A stretch of 64,000 nt of DNA, from contig NC_053048.1 in the NCBI RefSeq assembly GCF_003473485.1, positions 8,927,501-8,991,500 on the forward strand. Direction: 5' to 3'. This DNA is from Medicago truncatula. Lineage: Eukaryota > Streptophyta > Magnoliopsida > Fabales > Fabaceae. Positions 35,060-47,436 of this stretch are shown one piece after another. The notes under the pieces are model-generated. The model did not search any database. It saw nothing but the letters and a program-made list of their open reading frames with translations, and was not told the origin of the DNA. The position numbers and the translations under genes are program-made. Each line of letters begins with the position of its first letter. The stretch's first letter is position 1.

Positions 35060-36220
35060 AAGTGTTACTATTTTTTAACTTTTTGTGGTTTGATTGTTCA
35101 GGATTACATATTCCCTTTTTGGGCTTTAAATAAAATATACAAAGGAAATATTGGTATGATTCACTTTAAAATTATTTTAAGAAATTAGTCTCACCAATAT
35201 TATCCTTGTTTTCCATATCTCGGATGAACAAGCACGAATCTAGTGTGGGGATAATGGGTCAAGCGACCCCACTTGCCTTCATATTGTATTGTATTTTTAA
35301 CCCAAAATAAGATATATATCGTTTGATCCCTTTTTATATAGGATTATTGTCTTCACATAGTCTATTTATTCGCTATAAAAAATTACAAAACTAAAAAGGA
35401 TCCTAATTAGTGTTCTAAGAACACTAGTTAATAAATCAAAAGAAGTAGTTTTTTTTTTTTTTTTTTTTTATGAAAAGTTGTTATAATTATTATGTTGATA
35501 CAAATAATGCTTATTTTTAAGATAAAATTTTCTTTTATGAAATCTTTAATCAATTATCTCAGAGCATATCGTTGGCAAGACCATACAACTACTATTATAA
35601 TATAAACTATTCTTATATTTGTTGAAAAAGGTTGTGACTGACGCTACGTTGATGGTGAAAAAATAATTGATTATGGTTATATTTTTTATACTCTGCTAGA
35701 AATGGACAAATACTTTTCGTATGCTTACGTGTTTATAAAATTTTATATAAATTTTTATGATATAACTTGACCCCACTTATTAAAATTTCTGGACCGTCAA
35801 TGCGGATGAATGAAACTCATAAGCAAGGGATTAGAAAGAGAAGGTAATTTAATTAATGGGAGAAACTCAATTTGTTAGAGTTTAGTAGTGATATTTTGAG
35901 GTTACTGTATGAGTTTTATAGTAATCCATAACATTAATTTTGGTATATACTTCAATGCTTAAAATTTATATATACATTATACCGCCATTCAAGATTTTTG
36001 GATCCGTCACTGCTCATAAGGGTATATCCCTAAGGTAATTGTTACAGGAAAGATGTGCAATTAGTGGCCAAGTAAGAAAATTAGGAGCAATATGAAAGAT
36101 TTAAGTATCAAAATGTGACATCAGAAATTCAAAACAAGCAGAAGCAACTCCAACATTATACACAAGGAAACAAATCAAATAGCAAAAAATAACTAAAGAA
36201 TCCAAATCACTTTCCCCATC
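35060..36220. other. Intergenic, 3' flank of Hsp70 B
   Basis: AT-rich with a run of about 22 T at 35450-35470. The related phrases GCGACCCCACTTGCC (35263-35277) and TGACCCCACTTATT (35767-35780) hint at an old element, but ends cannot be fixed. No gene. Confidence 0.35.
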
Positions 36221-36223
36221 AGA

Positions 36224-38502
36224 TTAACCTTGGTTGATCTTGTTCATGGAAGATTCAAAGATGCTCTCAAGCTCCTTCAAAAAGTCCACAAACACAAATG
36301 CATCTTCCTGTTGGTTGTTATCAATCAAACTTTTTCCCTTTATCATTGCAGAATTGATATTCATTTTGTCTACAGGGGCGAGCTTGGAATTAACACAATC
36401 ATCCTTCATTACTTTCCTCACATTGTAAAGATAATACTCCAAAGCATTTCTTGCTTCAACTTTTTTTCTGAACTTCATGTCTTGAGCCTTGAAATTGTCA
36501 GCTTCCTGGATCATTCTCTCAATTTCTTCCCTTGATAATCTTCCATTTTCAATAGTTATTGTAATTTCATTCTTACTACCACTGGTTTCTTCTGTTGCAG
36601 AGACGTTTAATAAACCATTAGCATCTATAGCAAAGCATACTGTAAAAGGAAGGCGACGGGGAGCAAGAGGAACTTTGAGATAAAATAAACCAAGCAAGTT
36701 GTTCTCACTCGCAATAATTCTCTCACCCTCATAAACATTAATTTGGACTGAAGATATATTATCTTCACCGGTAGAATAAACTTGTGTCTTCTTGAATGGT
36801 ACAGAAGTATTCCAAGGAATCACCACACTCATAATATTTCCGTGTATAAAGATACCAAGTGACAAAGGGGTAACATCTCGTAGCACCATGTTTGGGACAT
36901 TCTTATTGTCTTCACTCAGCAAAGCAGCCTGGACAGCTGCACCATAAGCAACAGCCTCATCAGGGTTAATGCTCTTGCATAATTCCTTCCCCTTAAAAAA
37001 CTCCTGTAATAGCTGTCTCACTTTAGGAATCCTAGAAGAACCGCCAACAAGGACAACATCATCTACACTACCCTTGTCCATCTTAGCATCAACAAGACAA
37101 CAATTAACAGTGTCCATACACTTTTCAAAGAGGTCCATATTCAATTGCTCAAACTTGGCCCGAGTGATGCATGAACAAAAGTCAATACCTTGATATAAAG
37201 CATCTAGGTCAATTGTGGCCTCAGTGTCGTATGAAAGTGTCCTTTTTGCCTTCTCACAGGCAGTTCTCAACCTCCTCAAGGCTTCTGGGTTCCGACTAAT
37301 ATCCTCATTGTTCTTCCTCTTGAACTCCTTCACAAAGTAATTCACCATTCTGTTATCAAAGTCTTCACCGCCTAGGTAAGTGTCTCCAGCAGTGGCCTTG
37401 ACATCAAAGACCTTATTTTTAATTGTAAGAATAGACACATCAAAAGTTCCACCGCCAAGGTCAAAGATAAAAATATTTCTCTTATCAACCAATTAGCTCT
37501 CTTTTGAAGGCCATATGCAAGAGCCGCCGCAGTCGGTTCATTGATTATCCGCATGACATTTAGACCGGCAATTTCACCTGCATCTTTTGTGGATCTTTGT
37601 TGTGAATCATTAAAATAAGCAGGTACAGTAATCACTGCATTCTTAACAGGTGACTCCAAAAATGCCTCTGCAATCTCTCGCATCTGTGAGAGGATCACAG
37701 ATGATATTTCTTCAGCAACAAAGTGCTTTTCCTCACCCTTGTAGTTCACAAGAATTGTCGGTTTGTCATTAACACCGGAAATGACCTTAAAGGGCCACAA
37801 CAGTAGATCATTCTGAACAAAGGAATCACTATATTTCCTTCCAATTAACCTCTTTGCATCTGCAAAAAAAAAAGGGCACATTTACTTCCTATTTTCATTT
37901 TCATATCAACTAATAAACACATGAGAGCATAGATTCAATATTTCACTTGTCATTCTCTTCTACAATTTTTGTAACATATTTGACATTTTTGGAAGTTTTG
38001 AAAATGGTAAAACATAGTTGTTATGGTTTCTGAAAAAACATTTTTTCTAGTTTGCCTTCTATCTTTTATCTAGCACAATTATTAACTATGAGTATATCAA
38101 ACCCATGTTAGCAATTTAAAATGAATACCAAATATATGTTTTTAGAAAGTAAACAAGCCCTAAAATGGTGATCTATAATATGTTGTACTAATTAAAGTAA
38201 AGAACAACACACAAAAAATCAAAATTATAATAATAACTAAAAAAGTTTAAACAGTGCTGGAACAAAAGAATAAGTAAATTACCAAATACAGTGTTGATTG
38301 GGTTAGAAGAAGCCTGATTTTTGGCAGCATCACCAATCAGCCTTTGGGAATTTGTGAAAGCAACACAAGAAGGTGTTGTTTTGTTTCCTTGATCATTGTG
38401 AATGATTTCCACACGATCGTTCTGCTCCTGCCATACTCCAACACATGAGTAAGTCGTGCCAAGGTCAATTCCGATCGCAACTCCCTCATATTTTTTTGCC
38501 AT
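36224..38502 (-). pseudogene. HSP70: Hsp70 copy B, one-base frameshift
   Basis: Exons 38502-38283 and 37859-36224 have the same intron position as copy A (intron 423 bp). Exon 1 reads [20 protein letters not shown]. Exon 2 runs to RAN, then loses one base at about 37489-37492 (CAACCAATTAGC where copy D has CAACAAAATTAGC), and resumes in the next frame as [18 protein letters not shown]. Exon 2 is 1636 nt, exactly one less than in copy A, so the single deletion is the only break. The ATG at 37492 is not a real start. Downstream all Hsp70 landmarks are intact, with linker NMVLRDVTP and tail MNKINQG, no EEVD. It is either a young pseudogene or a sequence error in an intact gene. Confidence 0.85.
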
Positions 38503-39985
38503 TGTGCTTCAAGTGAATGAAACCGTTTGTAGAGAAGATTTGAATTGGCTTCAAAATTTGGAAGATATATAGCACTGTAGTGTATAGTAGTATTTTGGAA
38601 AGGTTTTGAATCTGTAAAATCTGAATATTAGCTGAATCTGAATGTGCAAACATGAATGTATCTTCGTTACATAAAATGAATTTTTATCTTCCTGTCAGAA
38701 GCCATGACTTCAGTTCACCAAAATAAACTCATACACAATACATATACCAAATTAATACCCAGGTTAACCAGTTTACATAAATAAAATTCCAAATAGGAGA
38801 AGACTCCCCAAGATAATATGATACAAAAACTCTTCAAAAAAATGTGAAAGACTTCTCGATATTTTCATTTATTCCCCTTCCCCAAACTCCCAAAGAGTGC
38901 CTAGGAGACCTTAACACAAGTACTTTAACCAAAACTTAAATCATTAGGAATAAGGGTCACGTCTCTGATATATCCAACATTTTCTCCATTTTTAGTTGAT
39001 GTGAACTAACCACTCAACTTTAATTCCAACACCCTACTCATCAAAAAATCCAAATCCACTCCGATGAATTTTTAATCCTTTTCAAAATCAACTTTAAAAA
39101 GATCAATGTCTTCTTCTTTTTTAAGCATTGCTTCAAAAATCAATCAAGTCATTTTTTTCCCCATGTAATTTAAATTTCTATTCCAGTATAATTTTACCCT
39201 AACATTTACATGCTTAACTAATAAGTGTAAATTTAATAGTTCCGTGACTTCTCGCTCTCCTTTTATTGCAATAATATATCTTTGATATCAACTGAATATC
39301 GACTGCGCGCAACCACAAAGAACAATCTTTCGTTCTAGATAGGACCGTAATAGATGGTAAAACATGGTATAATACTATTCTCGGGGTTAGATTCGAACTA
39401 GAATGTTTGATTAGGATGGAAAAAATTATTTACCATATCACTCTCCTAATAATTTATACACAGAAATGAAAAGAAAAAAAAAAACTATAGAATTTATTCA
39501 ACATTCCGCGCTTTGGTTTTGCGTTGAAAATAAATATCATCAGATTGAGGAATACTAAGAACTCAAGTAACGGTAAAAGGAAGAAGCATGTTTTTCTTGG
39601 TTTTTTACTTGAGTGTGAATGAATGTGAAAACGAAAGTTTTGGATTTTTGTTCTTGATTTCAACTCACACGGACTGAAGTGTCAAAATGTAGTTTTCTTT
39701 GAAATCTTGCGCTCTTTGTGGTGTTGTAAGAATGCGCTCAAAACAATTCTTTATAAACAAGATTTTGTAGCAAAAATAAAAGAGTGAATTGGCTTTTTGT
39801 TATTCGTAAAAGATCATTAATTTGAATAAGAGTTTTGATGTAAATTAATTATTTATTTATGTGAAAAATTTTATTTGCGATATTTTAGACGATCTCAGTT
39901 ATCTTATGTCTTTTAGGTGATAGACAGTTTAATATCATTGTAAAATTGAAGCGAAGTGATATTCTAAATGTATAAACGTTAAACC
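38503..39985. other. Upstream region of Hsp70 B
   Basis: The first ~200 bp are similar to the region just above copy A, with the TATA-like run degraded to TACATAA (38674-38680). 39530-39740 is similar to 31660-31800 above copy A. No other gene. Confidence 0.4.
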
Positions 39986-39989
39986 TTAT

Positions 39990-40555
39990 TTTGGCAATTA
40001 CAAAGTTTTTGTTGGAAATGGGCAAGCTTTACCTATAACGCATAAAGGTAAAAAATTTCTTAAAACTACACAAGGTAAGCTTCATCTAAACAATACTTTG
40101 GTAGTGCCTAATCTTAAAAAGAACTTATTATCAGTGAGTCAACTTACTAATGATAATGATTGTATTTTTGAATTTAAGTCTAATTAATGGTTTTGTTATT
40201 AACGATCAGAAACAAAGGATCTTAGCCGAAGGACATAAACAAGGAAACTTTTGAAGCTCTTACTACTGTTAAAGAAGCATCTCCCTAGATTTGGCATGCT
40301 CGCTTAGGACACCCAAATTTTAAGTTCTTGCAAACTTTAGACAACAAGCAAGTCATCAACGTTTCAAATTGGTGAACAAAAAATACTTTATGTACCAGTT
40401 GTCAATTTGGAAAACGTTGTAAACTTCCATTTAATAAATCAAATTCAACTTCACATTTTCCTTTAGAAAAAATTCAGTGATTTATGGGGACCAGCCCCCA
40501 CAATTTCCTCTCAAAAGTTTCAGTATTATGTAATTTTTATTGATAATTTTACTTG
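39990..40555 (+). pseudogene. Ty1/copia fragment (pre-integrase and integrase start)
   Basis: Plus-strand translation across frame breaks gives VGNGQALPITHKGK, LVVPNLKKNLLSVSQLTND, RLGHPNFKFLQTLDNKQVIN, CTSCQFGKRCKLPF and DLWGPAPTISSQ..YYVIFIDNFT. These are the pre-integrase zinc-finger region and the start of the integrase core of a copia polyprotein. Several stops and shifts interrupt it, and it ends abruptly where PP2C sequence begins. Confidence 0.8.
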
Positions 40556-42450
40556 ATAGTCTTGAAAGTGCTCTCAGTCAGGATGAGAAATGAGAATGAT
40601 TTCTTGTACATGGTTGACAGGTAATGGGCGAACATCTGGATATAGTTTCAATTGGATCTTGTGTTTTAATTTTGCTTCTTCATGGTAATGATTTGTATAC
40701 ACTTAATCTCGGTGACCGTAGAGCAGTATTGGCGACGTGCAGTGAGAAAGTCAATGCGATACGACTTACAGATAGTCACACCGTTGATAACGAAGCTGAA
40801 AGATTACCTGAAAAAGGTTTGTATTCTCTTTCACCTTTTAGAGTTTTTAGAGTGTATTTGGATAAACCGTTTATCTACAAACTCTTTCTTTAATCAAAGG
40901 GGAGATGCGGTTAAACGATTTTCACATGATTTTCATTTGCAATTATGAACAGTTTATGGAATATGTCATAAGGTATTTTCATAAACTCGTTCAAACACTT
41001 GTGCAAGTGTTTATGTCATAAAGTTATTCTGAATCTTTGTCCTGCCAAACATAGATTTGAATTTTATTATTATTTCGTCGCAGAAAAATCTGAATGATGC
41101 GTTGATGGAAATCCTTAGAGTTTGCAATCTTTCAAGCCCACCATATATTTCCTCTCAACCATCACTGAATGTCCATAAAATCTCAAATTCTGATCAATTT
41201 GTTATAGTAGGGAGTGATGGTTTATTTGACTTCTTCAGCAATGAAGAAGCAGTGAAGCTTGTAGAGTCTTGTATCTTGAACAATCCTTTTGGTGATCCTG
41301 CAAGGTTTCTCATAGAGCAGCCGATTCCGCTGGTTAACTTTTCTATATCTCATGCCAAATTTAATTTTATATGTATGGACATAGATTGTTATGGGTTGTA
41401 TTGATGAGTAAAGCTCTTGCAGGTTACAACATGGAAGTATTGATGAATGTTCCGGACATGAGGAGAAGAAAGTACCATGATCATGTCACTGTAATAGTGA
41501 TCATGCTTGGGATGAATAAGCGGAATGGGTGGGCAAAAATATCCAAAAACTGCAGTTAACCGAACCGAACCAAGCTCAATTAACTGAACCGAACCATTAT
41601 TTTGTGACCCCAGCATAGGAACCTAAATTTTTGAAAATAACTTAACCATCACAAACAAACGCAACACACATGTTTCGTTTCACTGCACGCACAACACAAC
41701 ACAAATAAGCTGAACTGAAAAGTGCTTTTACTCTTTCTTCTTCTTCTCAAACAAACAAACCATTACGATGGCTTCTTCTTCACTACTTCCTTTTGCCTCT
41801 GGTTCTTAACCTTTCTTCCCCATTCTCTTCTATTTTTCATCATTTTTTCACTTTTTTTCTTTTTCAAATGTTTGGATTGTTGTGTAAATTTTTACAGCTT
41901 TCATGCATATGCAGTACCGTTTTATTTTATTATTGCGTTGCGATGTGTGGAATATATGTATATAGATATCGATTCACAGATGAAATTATTCTTCACAAAT
42001 TTATTTACATATGCCACTTAGGGATACTTTTGATTTCATTGACCAATTGAATTATTCTTCAGTCTTCACAAACTGAACCGACTCAATAATTAAAGATGAG
42101 TGGTACTTTTGATTTCATTGACTAATTGAATTATTCTTCACAAATTTATTGGAATACTTACCTAAAATAGCTTATGAATATGATGTTATAATTTATAATT
42201 TTGGTTCGGTTAATATGGTTACATAAAATAGCTTAATTTTGGTTTTGGTTCGGTTTGGTAAATAGGCAAACAAACGGTTAACCGAACCATAACTTTGGTT
42301 CAGTTCGGTTAGTTTCAAACCTTAAACGGTTCGGTTCGGTTATTTCAAACCATTTCAACACTTCGGTTCGGTTCAGTTCGATTAATATGGTTAACCGAAC
42401 CACACCCAACCCTAATCAGCGGACTTCAAAAGCTTCAACTTGTGGGATCT
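40556..42450 (+). pseudogene. PP2C phosphatase (POLTERGEIST-like type) pseudogene
   Basis: The pieces are LESALSQ..ENDFLYMVD then GEHLDIVSIGSCVLILLLHG, NDLYTLNLGDRRAVLATCSE and DSHTVDNEAER (40556-40820); NLNDALMEILRVCNLSSPPY to GSDGLFDFFSNEEAVKLVES (41085-41317, after a TCGTCGCAG acceptor); and GYNMEVLMNVPDMRRRKYHD to VIVIMLGMNKR (41422-41524). They match the C-terminal half of plant PLL-type PP2Cs. The exon between NEAER and NLNDAL is missing, a stop lies in the first piece, and the last exon is split by a hAT-like element; TSKASTC resumes at about 42424. The N-terminal half is absent and replaced by copia sequence. Not functional. Confidence 0.8.
41525..42415. mobile_element. hAT-like non-autonomous element in the PP2C last exon
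   Basis: The 891-bp insertion has ends ATGGGTGGGC and CACACCCAACCCTAA and is flanked by TAAGCGGA (41517-41524) and TCAGCGGA (42416-42423), 7 of 8 matching, as expected for hAT. Both ends are rich in AACCGAACC/GGTTCGGTT words. No transposase. PP2C coding resumes across it. Confidence 0.65.
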
Positions 42451-43337
42451 GCCGCAGTAAGACGGATACACAATTTTTGATCTTGGCCGTTAATATGAGA
42501 TCAGACAGTTTAAATTACACGATAACATAATCAATTTAAAACGATATTTACCACTAATCTAAGATCGAAAAATTGCGTGACACACTTATTGCACCAAATC
42601 CAAATCCATCTAAGACTGCCCAAGGAACTTGGTATGTAAGTAACTTTTCAATGGATGCCCTTTGCCAAATATCGTTTTCTAGGATAAACTTGTAGTATTG
42701 AAAGTGTATATATGCCCTTTGTTTTCACCTGGCAATACCTTTTTATCTTCTCGGGCTTCAAGCTTCTGATAATGGACTACACTTGACACTTTATTTCATT
42801 GATGTTCACAATAGTTTAGGTCCACAAGCTGAATCTCTCACAATAGCTTATCACCCATTTATTATAAAACTATGAATGAATTTGTATATAAAGTACCAGC
42901 AACTAGAAATATTGATTAATGCAAGGGCTAGCTGCTTTATTCAAAGCAAACAAGTTGAGTTCAGGAATCAGGATTAGACTCAGTCAACAACAAAAAAGAA
43001 TCAGTACAAGCAAAATACCATATATCCTTACATATGATTCTATTTTCACCAAAATGAATAATGTCAACAAAGGATAAGTCCTTTTGGCATGATAATGAAA
43101 TATTAAACCATGACTACCAAATTTTGTAGTAAAAACAATTCAGTGTCAAGACTAAGATCTTCTAAATGTAAAACCAGCACCTACAAAACCAGCATATAAA
43201 AAAATTTATACGGTTTATTGGTTCACATCCATGAACTTTGATTAGCCTCACAAATCAACAAAAAAGGATGCACCCTCTTTTTAAGTTGTAATATCAAATC
43301 TCTAAGTAAACATGTTTATCACATGATCACAATAGCA
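42451..43337. other. Intergenic, 3' flank of the F-box gene
   Basis: No gene or element with clear ends. The part near 43337 is the likely 3' UTR of the F-box gene. Confidence 0.4.
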
Positions 43338-45294
43338 TTAAAATTCTAGTCTAAAGCTAATATCAGGAGTTGAAGAAATTGAAGACGATTCTAACAAGGT
43401 TTTAAAATCAACATTCTCATCAATTTTCATTGAGTGTGCGACTTTCAAATTCTTCAAGCCATGCCACCAACAATTGGTATCACTAGAGCTGCAAAAGCAG
43501 TCGTCTTTTCTTCTCATCAGAGTCTCATAGAAAAACTGTAGTTTTGGACAATTAATAAAATAGCGTTATAACTCAGAAGCTCCACATAACATTTGTGTTG
43601 ATAGAAAAGTATAACAACAACAACAACCTAGCCTTAACCCACTAAGCGGCAATAAAGAAAACTTAACGTAAACATTTTAAATATACATGCAATGATTTTT
43701 CCCTATGTTATGAAATAGTTTCAATGACAACTTGAAATCAAGGAAACATGGGAGACAATGGAATACCTCGATGAATTCTCTGCTGCAAAAACAAGGATGC
43801 ATGCGCATAGATATAGTTGCAAAGCAACAACTTGAAAGTAAGATACTTAGAAGAGACGAATACAAAGTTTCTTTTTTTGGGAAAGTGTGTAGATGCAAGT
43901 GTTTGACGCTTGGTGGAGGGGATGAAACTTGAAATACTGCTGGGTTGAATTCATCCTACGCAATACAGGACAATTACACAAATTAAATATGGAATTATGT
44001 AAATATGAAAATTGAATGAATGAAATAAGTAGCTATAATTCATACTCACCTCCGTTAGCTCAAAGATGAATAGAGATAGTGATGTCAAAACATTTTCAGG
44101 TTTGATGTTTTGGAGAAATTCCTTCAAGTTACCAAGATCCAAATAATCAATGTAGATTTGAACATCAACTTTCAGTTTACTAGAACTTCTTACAAAAGAA
44201 ATAATAGGTTCTAAATGTTGAGTATCAATGATATATTCACATGACAATAGATTTGGAGCATCAATGTTGACCTCTTTCATGTTATGGCAACCAGATAACT
44301 CCAACACCTTAAGTTGAACACTTGAAATATTAATCGTCTCAGACATTGTGCATTTGACAAATTTCAATCTCTCAAGGAAAGGGAATTTCGAAAACAATTC
44401 AAGAAACCATTTGTCTGTGATAGTATTACCTTCCAAAGAGAACAAGTCTAACCCTTTCAAATTTCTGCAACTATCAAAATGAATCTTATATGGTGCGTTC
44501 AAAACATCATGACAATAATATAGATACTCAAGACTTGGGACATCTATATATACCTCTTGTATTCCATGAACATCAACTGTCTTGAGCTTTGGTAGACCAT
44601 GCATGCTCAAAGACTTCATGAGTTTTACGCCGCCTCCCGGGCTCAAAACTGAACAATGCTTCAAAGTTATATGTTCAATGAAAGGACAACAAGAAATGAG
44701 ATGCTCAATTGCATGTTCATCTTCCAAAAGAACAATCCACAATGACAATACTCTCAATGAAAAAAACTTAATTGACTGATTCATGAATGCTTGATCAACT
44801 CTAATCCCGCCCTTCAACACCACCTTGGTAAGTGATTTTGCTTCGATTACACCTGTCGGTAAAACATAGCATTTGCCATGACCTTCCTCAATGTAGTTGG
44901 GACCACATGGCAAACAAAGCTCTACTACTTCAACACCACTTCCACTTGCCGACTTCAACCAAAGATCAACATGCTTTGACATGTAATGAAGCTCAAAACG
45001 GTTCAATATAATCTTACATTCTTTGATAGCCAATCCTTGATCGCAAAACCTCGACAATGTTCTCGTCACATAATCAATGAACTTTTTTCTCTTCCTTTTA
45101 ACATCATCTATTGATAGGGGAAACCAACCCGTGAATTTATTATCAGAAATAGATAATATAGGAAAAGTAAACCATGTATCTGCCCAAGCTTTCGACAAAA
45201 CACTTGTCCTAGCAGCATCTTTCTCTGGCAACCTTGACAAAATGTGATGAAGAATGATTTTCGGTAGAATCGATAATCGGTCCTCCTGCTTCAT
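43338..45294 (-). CDS. F-box/LRR protein, three coding exons, intact
   Basis: Exons 45294-44050, 43955-43767 and 43535-43338 (all phase 0, GT-AG) give 543 residues. The F-box is at about residues 5-45 (RLSILPKIILHHILSRLPEK, then TSVLSKAW). Degenerate leucine-rich repeats fill most of the rest, e.g. LTKVVLKGGI, LKTVDVHGI, LKVLELSGCHNMKEVNIDAP. The C terminus reads NCWWHGLKNLKVAHSMKIDE, as in legume F-box/LRR families. The ATG at 45294 is preferred over 45336 because TTTCACTACAG just upstream looks like the acceptor of a 5' UTR intron. F-box proteins are SCF ubiquitin-ligase adaptors binding SKP1/ASK through the F-box; the target is unknown. A short RTE-LINE tail sits in its second intron. Confidence 0.88.
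43611..43655 (-). repeat. RTE-LINE 3' tail remnant in the F-box intron 2
   Basis: The AACAACAACAACC run followed by TAGCCTTAACCCACTAAGCG matches the terminal phrase seen at 10684-10715. Only the tail is left. Confidence 0.5.
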
Positions 45295-47234
45295 TTCTGT
45301 AGTGAAAGCAACTAGAACAGCTGATAAACTAATCATAAATGTTCAGCAAAGGTTAATAACATACTATGAATCACCGATAATAATTTAAGAAAATCGAAGT
45401 GGTTGAATGTTACTAACTACATGTTTAGGTGTCAAATCTAAAGGGGATTGAAGAAGCACACAATTGAGATTATAACGAAATTTAATCAACAATTTTGTAT
45501 GCAAATAATTAGATTAGATCAAACAACTAAATTCAATCAACAACGTATCACTTACAATTATTCAGCAGTGACCTATTCATTCAATCACAATGATTTTAAC
45601 ATCCCGATTTCTGTCAAACAGTTCTACACTGACCCTTCTCCCTCAGCGTGAATCTCAATCCCTAAAATAAAACACCCTATATTGCATTCACTTATGTACA
45701 TGTGGGCTAGGCCCAGAAGATTTTGGGCTAGTCCATAGTTGGGCCCAACTACCACAGCCCAATATTCTTACACCCTGTTTATTCTGTGTCATCCTTCCAT
45801 CAAATTTGTTTTTTAAGTTGTTTTTTTGGGTAAATTCATTTCTTTATTTATCTTGTTATGTATATATCTACTTTGGTTTCCTTTCTTTAAGTTGTTAATA
45901 GAAATGTGAAGTTTAGTATGTACTGCAAGATGGGCGCTACTGCTAAGAGGAGTTGGGGTAAAATTTGTTTCCCCTTTATTTTGAATCTGCAGTAGCACTT
46001 TGATGTTAATGTGACATATCATTACCAGATTTCTATGTTCTATTTAATGTTATGAAAGAAAAATTGTTTTCTTTTCCTAGCAGCACACACACGCTATATT
46101 ACTTACGTTTGAGGATTATGAGAAATGTATGTATTCCAGCTTTTCTCTTGCTAGGAATTTCATTTGCACCAATATTTTGATTGCCTCTGTCTCTCACATG
46201 CCCTACCTATAATGAAAAAATCTTCTACGATTAAACTATAATAATCATGTAGGCTTTTCAAAAATGAGAAAAAAAATCTTTGTAATGGTATTGGAAGTGA
46301 TAAAAATCATCAAATGTAAAATATTTAGTCGTCTAAACTCTCCTTTGTACACCCCATGTCACTCTACCTAATGCAAACTATATATGTTTAGTGCCACGAC
46401 CCTCTCTAAGGTCATGACCGGCGCACAAGATAACACTCACTCAACATATGATTAGCCTGGCAAGCCTAACATATAATGCACTCATGTTGACAAATGAAAG
46501 AGCTAATGAAAATTTGGCAGTTTTTTTTCATTGTTCTATTCAATCTTGCAATAACTACCAGTTCTCACCAAATTCCATAATCATCAAAATTACGTTCTTG
46601 TTATTGAAAATGAAGAAAATAATTAAATCTTATTTTTGAATGAAAATGAGATTCTTTTCTCAAAAATTTATTTGCTTTTCCCATAAAACAAATTTGCAAC
46701 TTAAAAAACTTGCCACAAGGTAAATTAGCTACTCACAACAATGTCGATTTAACTCTGTTTCAAGCAATGCCTTCTGGAGCAATTTCCACTGAATCTGAAC
46801 ATCAACAATCATATCATGAGAAAACTTATTTAAAGCTAACCTAACAATAGATAAAAGAATTAGACAAAACCCCAAATTTTCTATACTTAGGGTTTAAAGG
46901 AACTCATGAAAAATTTTAAGATTATACAATCTACACTAGTTTCCACTACTCATCAAAGCTAAATACAATCTCTAAATTCAATTAAAGTTTTACCTCAAAG
47001 AACACCAAATAGTAAATTCGGCGTGACTGGTTATTTCCACTTCTCGCTAAAGCGTGAACGTCGTGAGAAAAATGAAAGGAAAAGGTGGAATGGAAGAATT
47101 AGAGATGGGGTAAAGGGAATTTTTCGGGGAAGGTGGGGGAATGGGTTCACGCTAGAGAGACCTTTCTGTCTATTTTAGTTTTTAAACTACTGCCCCAGGG
47201 CACACGCAAGACCCTTGTTTTATTTATTTATTTA
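45295..47234. other. Intergenic, upstream of the F-box gene
   Basis: 45295-45660 probably holds the 5' UTR intron and first exon of the F-box gene. 46390-46440 (CCACGACCCTCTCTAAGG and on) and 46730-47160 look leader-like, but no gene can be supported. Confidence 0.35.
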
Positions 47235-47243
47235 TTTATTTTA

Positions 47244-47436
47244 GGCTAAAATATAGTTTTAGTTTCTGCAAATATGACTTGTTTTGGTTTTAATTCTTGT
47301 AAAAAAAAATTGTTTTTTGTGAGGGACTATTTTAAAAAACAAAAAATTTTGCAGGGACCAAAAACAATTTTTGTTTTTTACAGGGATTAAAACCAAAACG
47401 AGGCATATTTGCAGGGACTAAAACCATATTTTAGCC
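47244..47436. mobile_element. Mutator-like MITE
   Basis: The 193-bp element has TIR tips GGCTAAAATATRGTTTTAGT and a perfect 9-bp duplication TTTATTTTA at 47235-47243 and 47437-47445, the same target word as the element at 18432. The arms form a long near-perfect hairpin. Confidence 0.88.

Larger units (their letters stand above)
32885..35060 (+). mobile_element. Degraded L1-type LINE with three nested insertions
   Basis: Plus-strand translation in changing frames gives reverse-transcriptase-region phrases of plant L1 LINEs: RRRNNVILSIAINEERVER (32925 on), EEIKQAVWDCD (33318 on), LMLNCVGMNSFKYSGLSIGD (33960 on), LTSLSMYFLSF (34590 on) and GGLGVRNLRAFSLVHLENRC (34765 on). The order matches a LINE ORF2. 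It is interrupted by a 157-bp TIR element (33075-33231), a solo LTR (33370-33743) and a Mutator-like MITE (34134-34583). Both ends are poorly defined, and an internal A-rich stretch (34736-34764) breaks the frame. Dead. Confidence 0.75.

Noticed and set aside
36224-37492. Separate 422-residue Hsp70 starting at 37492
   Set aside because: The ATG arises from the frameshift; the sequence is the second part of exon 2 of copy B.
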